Assembly (NCBI GenBank): GCA_015852425.1
Contig: JAAAIG010000930.1
Span: 1 to 14,474 of the forward strand
Direction: 5' to 3'
DNA from: Gryganskiella cystojenkinii
Taxonomy: Eukaryota; Mortierellomycota; Mortierellomycetes; Mortierellales; Mortierellaceae
Length of the DNA stretch: 14,474 nucleotides
Below the pieces are notes generated by a model. It searched no databases. It was not told the origin of the DNA and worked only from the letters and a program-made list of their open reading frames with translations. A program made the position numbers and the translations under genes. Below are positions 6,296 to 14,474 of the stretch, one piece after another; position 1 is the first letter of the stretch, and each line of letters starts with the position of its first letter.

Positions 6296-8683
6296 CCCGA
6301 AAAAGCTAGAGAACTTGAATTCCACGCCAGGCCGCATCGACTTGAGAGCGTTCACAAAGACCGTCTTGTCCTCAAGTGGCTTCTCTTTAGACAGACCGAA
6401 GTGGATCTTGCTTGAGCATACTTGCAAATGCTTCAGTCGAGGGCAAAACACTTGTCCATCCAGAGTCTGTTCGTTCTCGTCACGGCTGCGTCTTCCTCCA
6501 GGTCTCTCTCCTCGTCCTTCTCCTCTTTCTCCGCTTCCGAGACTGGCAGTCGTGGCCCACATGAACTTGAAATCCTGGGGGCACAGGATACCAGCAACAT
6601 CGTTGCAATTGAGAACAAGTACCTCCAGTCGCACCAGCCCTCCCAGGGCCGGCAGCATGCTCATGCTCTTTTCTTTTGTCCAGTATTCGGTTTCAATCGG
6701 TGTTCTTCTTTCATAGGTATGCGTATATATTCCGCGCCGCCAACGGTACCTCCTTGTCTCAATGTATGTTTCATAGGTGACTTGCACAGCACGTACGGCT
6801 TGCCCGACCCAAAGTCCTGGAAGATTGAGGGTCAGATGCTCGACATTTGGGCAGGCGTGCCTCAGGAAAGGGAAGACCCATTCTTCTCTCGCAGCATCTA
6901 CTCTCAGCGCCACCTTGCTCAGGTGAGAACACCGCCATGACGCCACCAAGGATGTATACCGCCGTACCATCATCTCTTTGCGCATGAGTCGTTTTGAAAT
7001 CTGCTGTGCCAGCTTGCTATGCACGACGAGGTAATACCTCACAGCATAGTTGTCATACTGGTAGCTCTCTAGAGGTACTACAGGACCAGGACGTCTTTCT
7101 CGCTTGGCCAGCGTTGCACGCACAGAATCAATAACGTCCTTCTTTAGATTTGGGTATTTGGTTACTCCTGGTCGTGAGTAGGGCGATCCAGACGACTCTA
7201 GGCGCTCAAGTGCTGGCGTGTGTTTCAACAGGTCGTCAATCGCTCGCCCGAGGAATTCGATGCCGGTCACCTGAGCAAGGAATCTGGTCACGCTTGGGGA
7301 AGGCAACCAGGAAGGATTGACGAGGACATTTGTCCCGATTATAAGAAGTTTTGTCCTCGGAAAAAGATAGGAAAACTTTGCCAACAGGTGCTCGAATGTG
7401 TCGATCGAGCTGCAGGAGATAGGAGAGATGGAGAGATCCACCAGATCAGGGCAGATCAATGAAGTATATTCGAGAAGAGGTTTGATCGCGAGAGATGGCA
7501 TGTTGTGGAGATGCTCATGAGATGTTCCCTGCATTCGAATCTGCATGTTCTTTCCCTTGAAGCAGACAAGTCGAGGGCAGGCATTCAAAAAGTTTTCCAT
7601 AGCCTCCTGCGTGGTTGTCACGTTCGTGACAATGAAACGCGAGAGTCGAAACGTGTTCCAAGAATCGCAAATCGAAGTTGAGGGATCTGCCTTGTTCCAA
7701 CAAAGCGATACGGCGCCGTGGATGACCAGCGTTTGTATGCTGGGACAGGATTCAAGAACAGAATTCAGGGGAATCTCATAGACGTTCGACCGCTCCCACG
7801 GAATGGTGAGAGTTTGTTCCCAACTCCAGGGCTTGAGTATCAAGGTGTGCAATGATCGCGCGAACGGCAAAAGGGTTGGCAATATCTCTGGAGTCCACAG
7901 ATTCCCGCCGTCCATGATCAACTTTTTGACGCCTTGTAGCAAACCCTGCGACGGATCATTTCCGTCAAAGGTTGGCATGGTTTCGGTCGACGTAGATAAA
8001 TGGTATACTTCCGATGGCTCATCAGCAGCATGGCCTTTGATCGGCTCTGTGATAAGATCTCTGAACCGTTTCCATGCTGGACCCCAATCGTCGAAAGGTT
8101 GTGGGCGACCAGAATCTTTTGGTGGGGATGCGGAATACCGGATCTTCAAGACATTGACTTTACCGAGCCGCAATTTCTCAAGAAGAGCGTCTTCGTCTCT
8201 TTGTGTCCCCAGCGTCCACAAGCACTCAATGTAGTACTTGGCGATGGAATTGAACTGGCGTGACACAAAACTGACTCCACGGCACAAAGTAGCGTTGTCC
8301 AGGTAGGAAAAAACCAAGTGGAGGACCTCTGGTGGAAGCGGGCAGGTTCTGATATCCGAGCTTTCGTGGACTGGAGGGTGTATAATGAAAGGAGACACGG
8401 AGGCTGTTGACTGATGCTTTGGAGTCTTGGACTTGAATTTCCGCAAAGAGAAATATCTTGAGCGAACTGGTACAGATGTAGCCTTGGCCTTGACCGAGTA
8501 GTCATCATATATATCCGAGCACATGTTGCCGTTGGGATCATAGTAATAATAGCGATCCTCCAGGTAGTAGCAGCTATCATCGTCGTCGCCGTCGTTGTAT
8601 CGGTCGGCATTATAATTATCCAGGTCCTCGTTGTGCAACCACTCCTCAGGGTACGACCCCTCGCAGGGTCCTTGGAACTCCAT
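6290..8683 (-). CDS. F-box protein with LRR-like C-terminal region (797 aa)
   Basis: Single uninterrupted frame from an ATG at 8683 to TAA at 6292-6290. Residues about 21-63 are extremely Asp- and Tyr-rich (a DDDD run, a YYYY run). The F-box lies at about 114-157 (LPPEVLHLVFSYLD, then VSRQFNSIAKYYIECLW), matching the Skp1-binding fold. The remaining 600 residues have irregular leucine-rich segments typical of fungal F-box proteins (LKKLIMDGGN-like and LSKVALRVD-like strands), interrupted near 716-734 by a Gly/Arg/Glu-rich insert (GERGEGRGERPGGRR). Known role of the family: the F-box binds Skp1 in an SCF ubiquitin ligase, and the C-terminal repeats choose the substrate, which cannot be predicted. 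The start fits: it lies just after an in-frame-free leader with AAGAAATGG context. This is the only clearly intact gene in the window. Confidence 0.9.
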   Translation of the reverse strand: MEFQGPCEGSYPEEWLHNEDLDNYNADRYNDGDDDDSCYYLEDRYYYYDPNGNMCSDIYDDYSVKAKATSVPVRSRYFSLRKFKSKTPKHQSTASVSPFIIHPPVHESSDIRTCPLPPEVLHLVFSYLDNATLCRGVSFVSRQFNSIAKYYIECLWTLGTQRDEDALLEKLRLGKVNVLKIRYSASPPKDSGRPQPFDDWGPAWKRFRDLITEPIKGHAADEPSEVYHLSTSTETMPTFDGNDPSQGLLQGVKKLIMDGGNLWTPEILPTLLPFARSLHTLILKPWSWEQTLTIPWERSNVYEIPLNSVLESCPSIQTLVIHGAVSLCWNKADPSTSICDSWNTFRLSRFIVTNVTTTQEAMENFLNACPRLVCFKGKNMQIRMQGTSHEHLHNMPSLAIKPLLEYTSLICPDLVDLSISPISCSSIDTFEHLLAKFSYLFPRTKLLIIGTNVLVNPSWLPSPSVTRFLAQVTGIEFLGRAIDDLLKHTPALERLESSGSPYSRPGVTKYPNLKKDVIDSVRATLAKRERRPGPVVPLESYQYDNYAVRYYLVVHSKLAQQISKRLMRKEMMVRRYTSLVASWRCSHLSKVALRVDAAREEWVFPFLRHACPNVEHLTLNLPGLWVGQAVRAVQVTYETYIETRRYRWRRGIYTHTYERRTPIETEYWTKEKSMSMLPALGGLVRLEVLVLNCNDVAGILCPQDFKFMWATTASLGSGERGEGRGERPGGRRSRDENEQTLDGQVFCPRLKHLQVCSSKIHFGLSKEKPLEDKTVFVNALKSMRPGVEFKFSSFFGL

Positions 8684-9105
8684 TTCTTTTTAGGATTCTT
8701 GAGAGCACAGAGAGATAGGCTGTGCTGTGACTATTATCCCTATCCTTCTGGTCAAGAGTCGAAGCATCAGTTCGAGAATCATCAGAGAGTCAGTCAGTCA
8801 GTATGTACGTACAATGTTTCTAAATAATAAATGTGCAGCCAATTCAAGGGATGATGCTCACCTTGGAAGAAACTGATCGTCAGAGTTAGAAGGCAAAATG
8901 AGGGGGTAATTATAGGTGAAAATACAGGTACTGAACAAAAAGGAGTGGAGGAAAGAAAGAGGGGACAGGAAGCGGCAACTGAACGAACCACTTTGGTGGA
9001 GTAGGAGCGAGTGGGAAAACCTAATCGGCGAAAAGATGGGAAGCACACGTAAAAAAGGATAGAGAAAGAACGAATTGAGTAAAAAAGGCGTGCCACTTTT
9101 TAAAC
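8684..9105 (-). promoter_or_regulatory. F-box gene leader and probable promoter, with candidate 5' UTR intron
   Basis: The minus strand is strongly CT-rich from about 9050 to 8870, the usual look of fungal leaders. A TATA-like TTTAAAAAG sits at 9104-9096. A candidate 5' UTR intron starts with GTGAGC at 8861 and ends at TTGACCAG (8748), 114 nt, with an AACTGATGC branch-like motif about 20 nt from its end. A GTCA microrepeat (plus-strand 8790-8805) lies inside it. A frame across this stretch is open but has no ATG at its start, so it is not a gene. Confidence 0.45.
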
Positions 9106-9109
9106 TTCA

Positions 9110-10164
9110 GGCTAAGCTTACAATTTTCCGCCGCAGTCCCTTTCATCGAAGGTAAGCTGCGGTCAGAACCTTCTCGCGTGCCTGCGTTTTGAGCAAGATC
9201 TGCGCTGGAATGATTGTGCGGCGAAACAAGAGACTGACCGAAAGTACTTGTTCATGCAGGAGTACAGTCCTAATAACCGCAGCCAAGCACACAATGGTCT
9301 GGGCATATTATGCTCTCTGTTCCAACTTTCAAGCCTCCTCCCTCCCATTTTTTGTGTAACCATGCGCCTACCTCCCAGTGGCTCCAAGGGTCGATTTTTT
9401 GATGTCACTCCTGGGCACCGAGCGTTTTGAAAATGGCCGCAGCGTACAACTTGCTCTCACAAGTGAATGCACTGTACATACGCCGCCATTGCCACCTTTT
9501 ACATTTTCATTGTTGTTTGCTTGACAAAATATATCAGCGAACTACTATGTGTCAAAACACCACTAAAACCTATTTCACGGTTGCAGTGATACCATAACAC
9601 AGGAATGTCAGTGTGTACCTCTTGTCAGGCTTCTCGGCCATCCCTGTTATCATCCTCAATGCTTGCAGCTCGTATCTACATCGGCCTTCTTGCTACCGCC
9701 ATGTTTGATGGTAGGCTGTCGATCCCAGCCTTCCTCCATTTTGACGACGTAATGGCCCCGCGACTGCAGCACTCCAAAAGCGGTGTTTCAGTGAATGCAG
9801 AGTGCACGCTTGGGACCAATGCCGAAGGACCTCTAATATTCTTGACTGAATTGATGTTGCTTTCCTCAAGCTCATCGTCATCAAGACTACAGTCATCACA
9901 ACCAAGAATAATCGGTCCTTGGCTCTTTCGCGTGCTGCTCAAGCTAGTCTTGTTGTCGTTGACTCTCCCGTCGATATTTGGTTCGTGGCCAGGCAAACCA
10001 AAACAGGAAAGATACGGAAAGGAACAATGAAAATATCTCTCGACATCTAGTAATAGACCACACGTCACTCAACGAAATGGGGATTCTTTTGAACAGTAAA
10101 TTATCATACATCAATCGTCAAAGCTACGATAACTTGTTTATTTATCTCTACCAACGGGGTTCAT
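9110..10164. other. About 1 kb without a supported gene
   Basis: Several overlapping frames of 60-140 codons occur on both strands (for example plus 9605-10030 and minus 10068-9676) but they shadow each other and show no domain. The minus one contains an acidic stretch (CSLDDDELEESN) and starts only from a non-ATG codon. No repeats or RNA genes stand out. Confidence 0.4.
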
Positions 10165-13100
10165 CTAAATAAGCCACATTTGGTTAATCGTCACATCTAA
10201 CTGTGTAATCCTCCTTGAGATATCGTTGCCGCCGCGCACATATAAGGATTCCGCGATACTGGCAAATCGTCGATCCTCATACAGTTTCGTGAAAAGACCG
10301 TTTGCGCTATCATCCCTTGCACCCGCCTCATCTCTCAGTTTTCGAGTTCCCACTTTTCGCCAATCTTGCTTGTCAGACGTTCCCGATGCTCGGTAGAGGT
10401 GCCTCCAACTTTCATGTTCTGGCCACCACATATGTAAAATGTACTGCCTCGAGCCCCAACCGAGTTGAAGAACCATGCTCAGAACCATACTCGTCTTGCG
10501 CCAGTCTCTGCAACCGGTCCAACTGACGATCCGGTATTCCAATCTGGGACTCGTAGTCTCGGCCAAGAAACGCTCGTTCAGCTCCACAAGGCAGGCGGCG
10601 ATCTCGGTTGGATCCAGTTTAGGTTGGTCATCGGTCGCGTTGTCTTTCGGCGCCATCAGCCCGCATCCCTTCTTTAGCTACTTCGATTGAGATCCACACC
10701 ATCGTGCACCTTCTAGAACGTACATTAGGAATCCCTTCAAACTATTACTGCGTAGGGGATTGTTCTGCCGAATATCGAACGCCTCGATCATGGACCATTC
10801 CAATAATTGGAAAAGTATATTCCAGTACAGCTCCGAGATTGTCACCCGACGCACCCAGAGTTTTTCTAGAGGAAGGATTCCACGCTCCTCGTACATACGG
10901 CGTTCCATCGGATAGGAACGAGCGGGTAATCTTCTATCTTGGCCATCCAGACCGGCACAGGGCAGCACAGCTTTTCTCCGGGAGTGGCGTCCTCGCGAAA
11001 CAACCCTTGTACAAGAGCAAGGATATAAACCATAGCGTGTCCGTGATTACAGAAGGCATCGGTGTTGAAATGATCGAAAGGTTCCGTTCTGTGAGGAGCG
11101 GCAGTTCGCACCCGTCAGGACCAACAGAGAGATCGAGCAAGACGATCTCCATATCACCACTCAGACAGGGCCGTGCGAGTCAGTGCCCACTATTTCGTAT
11201 TGCGAGAACGTAAAGGAACGCCGGAGACAATTCCTGAGCCACAATCACTTCGTCGGCCTCCGATTCGTCGTTCTTCGGAACATGACTCTGGATGATAACT
11301 TCATCAAATGCGGCCCGTTTCACTATTGTCAAAACGGGCTGAAGAGCTGCCTTGGTCCACCTGTGAAAGTCGCAAATGGAGAGTCGTCTCAGTTTAAAGG
11401 GTCCTTTCTTGGGTCGGAAAGATCGGTCAAGGATCGTTGCGTCACCTTCGGTTATACTAAACAAGGCCAAGGTCGTGATTGAAGAGGAGTATCACTGAAG
11501 CAAGTGTCCAAGACTGTCACACTCATATGTCCGGATGGCTACCTCTATTTTTTTTTTGGATCACGTATATGATACCACCTGAATTGAGAATACTCAGAGA
11601 GGCCCTTATGGCCTGGACAGATCTCCAGAACCTTAAAGATCGAGTGATTGGCCATCAGGGACTGAAACGTCTCGAAGATCTGACTGGGATCATCGAGGGC
11701 TGCCGTGTTCTCGAGCCGCAGCTATTGAAGTTTCTAGTTATCCTGGAGCAGTGTTCGGACATCCTTGAGATCGTCCATCGGTGCAACTCTATCGACACCT
11801 CTGGCAGCGTGGACGTGCACCAAAGCAACTTGTCCGATATGAAAGATTCTCTTGACTCGTTAATCCTGTCGACGAACCCACAACGGGCAAAAAAACTAGA
11901 TGACACTCTCCTTCCATCAAAAGCCGTGTCTACGACGATACCATGGGCCTTCTGGACGACATTAGACTCTGCAACTTCGATGTTGATGCTTCCCCCGAGG
12001 TCAATGGTCACAAGTCTAAGCCTCGACAAATGATGAAAGCCTCTGACTGCCACCGGAAGGCTTTGACAGCACTATTGACACTTGTGACTTTCGCCATATC
12101 GATCTTGCATGTGCTTTTGTTCCGCTTCATTGTCGAAATCTGCGAGAAGGAGCTCGGAACCAAGAATAAATCGCGGACCGACATGTTTGGCTATACGGTT
12201 GAAGAGCAAATTCTTGGATTCCGTCGTTCTCGAGAGGAGTCCCGAGGAACTGGCTATATCCCGTGTTTTGTCGCAGTTTAGAGATAGAGATTTCCAGTCC
12301 AGGCGCACAATTTTTACAGACTTCGACCGTCACTCAGCAGAGTTGCATCCAGAGAGCACTTTGGCCAGCTCGAAATGGTCATTGGTGGTCATGTTCCATT
12401 CTAGGAGGAATCGAACCGCGCAGACACTCAAAGACAGGACAACTCTGTAGAACTCCCAAGTTTGTTCACGAGACTTGATCGTTGCATGGAAGGCATTCAA
12501 GAAAGGATCGTATCCATGAGTGAGGAGTTCCCCCAGAGGACTAAACGTGGCCATACTCTTGATCAACGGGCGGGGTTGAAGTTCATTGAGGTGGATCCCG
12601 CAGACCCAACGCACATCCTTGTTCTTAGTCAAATACGCAGCAAACGTCGTGAAAGGACGACTAAACCCAAGAAGGCGTAGACACAGGTCGTTAGTTTCCA
12701 ACGGCTTGATCCTCGGCGTGGCTGCGATCCGTTCCTTCATGGTCATGTGCGCCGTCTTTTCCGAGATCTCTAGACTGGATTGGATGCCGGAGTCGTAAAG
12801 AAACAAAAACAATTTCTGGAGCAAACGAATGTTGTCCTTCTCCGACATATACGTGGCACTTCCTTGCTTCGGCTGAGGTAGAGGACCAACTTTTCGACCG
12901 TGAGAGAGTCGGGCTCCAATGAGTTGCATCTCGATCAGAATCATCATGTATTCGCCATAGTTGTTGATGAATTCTAGTTGATGCTTCGGTCTGGCAGTAT
13001 GGAACCCATCATCAAGATGCAAGTGAGGGCATAACGATTGATCCAGTTCAAGGTGAGTCGCCAGGGATCTCGAAACAGTCGCAACAGAACTGAATCGCAA

Positions 13101-13578
13101 ACTCTCCGAGTTGAGTACGATCCTTGGTTTCATTTCCTTGGACCATCAAGACAGGAATAAAATACTTGGGCATCAGACTCTCCGACCATTGGTACCGTCG
13201 ATCCTTAATGTCTTGAACACGATGCCTGATAATTGTCCTGAGGAGAAGGCCGCTCTAAGGTGGAGGTTCATTTGCGATCTGGTGTTGGTGAAGATGATCG
13301 TCATGAATGTTCTCCATGATTAGTAAGTCGTCGACTGTAGTAATCCTGGTGGGATCCTGAGGCAGATCTGAAGGAAGAATCGATTCGTGAGGTTTGAGGT
13401 CGCCTGTTGATGTTGAGCAGATGAGTTCGATGACACATCGTCTTGCACGCGCTGGTGTTGTTGGGGTCTCCTCTATTTTGACTTCGCGTCGGCAGGTGAG
13501 AAAAGCCTCGAGATAGTCGTCAGGTGAGGTGTCAGTGCTACCAGTCTGAAAGTCAACACGAATAAGAGAAATGAGGAT

Positions 13579-13637
13579 CTGTCAACGCTCCGGCCTGATA
13601 ACATATATTATATTCGTTCAATTATTAATATTATCAC
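13579..13637 (-). other. Intron 2 of the decayed LRR gene (59 nt)
   Basis: Donor GCG|GTGATA at 13637 and acceptor GTTGACAG ending at 13579. The join falls between codons (phase 0) and links QPFVLA to ILISLIRVDF. The unspliced frame hits a stop within the intron, which supports real splicing in the ancestral gene. Confidence 0.65.
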
Positions 13638-13842
13638 CGCAAGAACAAAAGGTTGCACCCACTGAGACTGATGGTCCCCATTGACTGATTGCACTGATGT
13701 AATGAATGCCGTCTCGTCCGTGCTGGCACGCATTTTCATGCATCCTGGGCTTTTGACCGAGAAAGTCGCTGCTGTGAGTTCGTCCTTGTAAATAACATCG
13801 AGAATGACATCCGGGTGGTGTTTGATGCCGTGAGAGGTGACC

Positions 13843-13997
13843 CTAATTAGAAAAAAGGAAACAAATGCATGTGGGTGGGAGAACAAGAAGTCTGGCATAT
13901 GCTTTTCGAGAGGGATGCATTAAGGTGATGTCCCGAAAGAGTCCATTCAGATACAGAGAGGGGAGAGAAGAGAAGGAGGAAGCGACGTCTCCTTTAC
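13843..13997 (-). other. Intron 1 of the decayed LRR gene (155 nt)
   Basis: Donor CAG|GTAAAG at 13997 and acceptor TTTCTAATTAG ending at 13843. Splicing completes an Arg codon (AG+G) and passes from the first domain into the HHPDVILDVIY segment without a frame break. Confidence 0.75.
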
Positions 13998-14205
13998 CTG
14001 TAAAGGTTCTCATCTCTCAGCTTTGGCACAAAGATGTCGTCCTGTTGAACACGAAAGACATTGGGAAAGCAGTCTTCAATGTCGGTCCAAATGATGTAAT
14101 TGTCGCTTGTTGATTTGTTGGCAGTGACAGGTATGCGGATGAGGGATCCCGAAATGTTTGATAAAGTTGATGTTGTTGACTGTGATTAGAGTGTGGATCA
14201 GTCAT

Positions 14206-14474
14206 AAGAAGAGATTTGTTGCAAGTGAATGATGGCGAAAGAGAAGGGAGGAAGAAACAACGGTACGGGAGTGGGGAAATGGTAAACAGTAGTGTCACCA
14301 AACCCATCTTGCGTTTCATGGGAACTGGGAAGCACAACAGTCTCATGCCTTACAATCATTGGGCACATGCCTCTTTTTTTTCTTTTTTTTTTGGTCCGTT
14401 CTCTTTCTCTATCACCCATGTTGATGTCTCACTTGAGTAGAATCATCCTATGTTCCTTTTTTTTTTTTTTTTTT
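14206..14474 (-). promoter_or_regulatory. Presumed upstream region of the decayed LRR gene; homopolymer runs
   Basis: On the minus strand this stretch is CT-rich between about 14290 and 14210, as in other fungal leaders of this window. On the plus strand there are long T runs at 14371-14392 (broken by one C) and 18 T at 14457-14474 at the window edge. Overlapping short frames on both strands show no domain. Confidence 0.35.

Larger units (their letters stand above)
10165..14205 (-). pseudogene. Decayed large LRR-family gene (Mortierella-type), many frameshifts and stops
   Basis: Protein-like stretches follow each other in one direction but jump among all three minus frames. In order: an N-terminal domain (IIWTDIEDCFPNVFRV; 14185-13998), intron, HHPDVILDVIYKDE (13842-13638), intron, a 100-codon stretch (DDYLEAFLTCRREVKIEE) interrupted by TAG at 13257, IRHRVQDI and QFCCDCFEIPGD, a frame change near 13050, then FINNYGEYMMILIEMQ and DVRWVCGIHL (to 12330). 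Leucine-rich segments follow: LRLENTAALDDPSQIFETF (after TAGs at 11736 and 11724), FRPKKGPFKLRRLSICDFH (11420-11370), LEKLWVRRVTISELYWNIL, ending after another TAG (10680) at 10165. The likely ATG (14205) is out of frame with the first domain. Layout and motifs resemble, from memory, large Mortierellaceae proteins with a C-terminal LRR array of unknown role. So many lesions rule out a working protein. Confidence 0.8.

Noticed and set aside
6246..6940. Plus-strand frames of 156 and 172 codons
   Set aside because: Both are antisense to the intact F-box gene and have no features of their own.
8794..9096. 100-codon minus frame upstream of the F-box gene
   Set aside because: It starts with GTG, is a translation of CT-rich leader sequence, and spans a probable 5' UTR intron.
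9676..10068. 130-codon minus frame with an acidic stretch
   Set aside because: Non-ATG start, an equally long plus frame over the same bases, and no domain. Not enough to call a gene.
11479..12033. 184-codon plus-strand frame, the longest plus ORF in the right half
   Set aside because: It lies antisense to leucine-rich segments of the decayed minus-strand gene, and its product has no recognisable domain. It is best explained as a codon-bias shadow.
12400..12425. tRNA B-box-like GGTTCGATTCC on the minus strand
   Set aside because: It falls inside a conserved coding segment of the decayed LRR gene. No A-box at the right distance and no cloverleaf arms were found.
14457..14474. Run of 18 T at the window end
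   Set aside because: Could be a homopolymer or an assembly edge effect. Taken alone it does not support a retroposon tail.

Overview
The window looks like a piece of a fungal nuclear genome, most likely an early-diverging filamentous fungus close to Mortierella (Mucoromycota). The reasons are: one long intronless F-box protein gene; short canonical fungal introns (roughly 50-160 nt, GT...CTRAY...AG); CT-rich leaders in front of ATGs; a Ty3/gypsy fragment; and the remains of a large leucine-rich-repeat protein that resembles, from memory, an expanded Mortierellaceae family. No rRNA, tRNA, CRISPR array or bacterial-type operon was found. The lineage call is an inference without a database search.

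Layout. 1-2450: gene-poor, with one orphan coding-like segment (about 328-486), a minus-strand signal-peptide ORF (1357-1509), a 33/34-bp tandem repeat and a diverged 55-bp direct repeat. 2458-2847: one orphan exon-like ORF of unknown function. 2988-3518: the 5' part of a Ty3/gypsy reverse transcriptase, cut off just after its first catalytic motif. 3519-4230: gene-free, with 28-bp repeats. 4402-5202 (+): a broken gene for a secreted cysteine-rich protein, split by a 328-bp TA-flanked terminal-inverted-repeat element and also carrying an in-frame TAG. 5580-5850: an ambiguous segment with a good plus-strand intron and a competing minus-strand ORF. 5829-6295 (+): short repeats with three inverted CCAAT boxes in front of a possible tiny spliced ORF. 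6290-8683 (-): the F-box gene, the only clearly intact gene, with its leader and probable promoter up to about 9105. 9110-10164: no supported gene. 10165-14205 (-): a badly decayed LRR-family gene, with at least two recognisable introns but many frame changes and stops. 14206-14474: its presumed upstream region.

Together this looks like an accessory, decaying segment: one intact F-box/LRR-like protein, probably a substrate adaptor for SCF ubiquitin ligases, surrounded by three or more damaged genes and transposon debris. The most informative observation is the TIR element at 4471-4798. Taking away the element plus one TA copy (330 bp, 110 codons) puts the signal-peptide half and the cysteine-rich half of the host gene back in one reading frame. 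That dates the gene before the insertion and defines the element's ends to the base.
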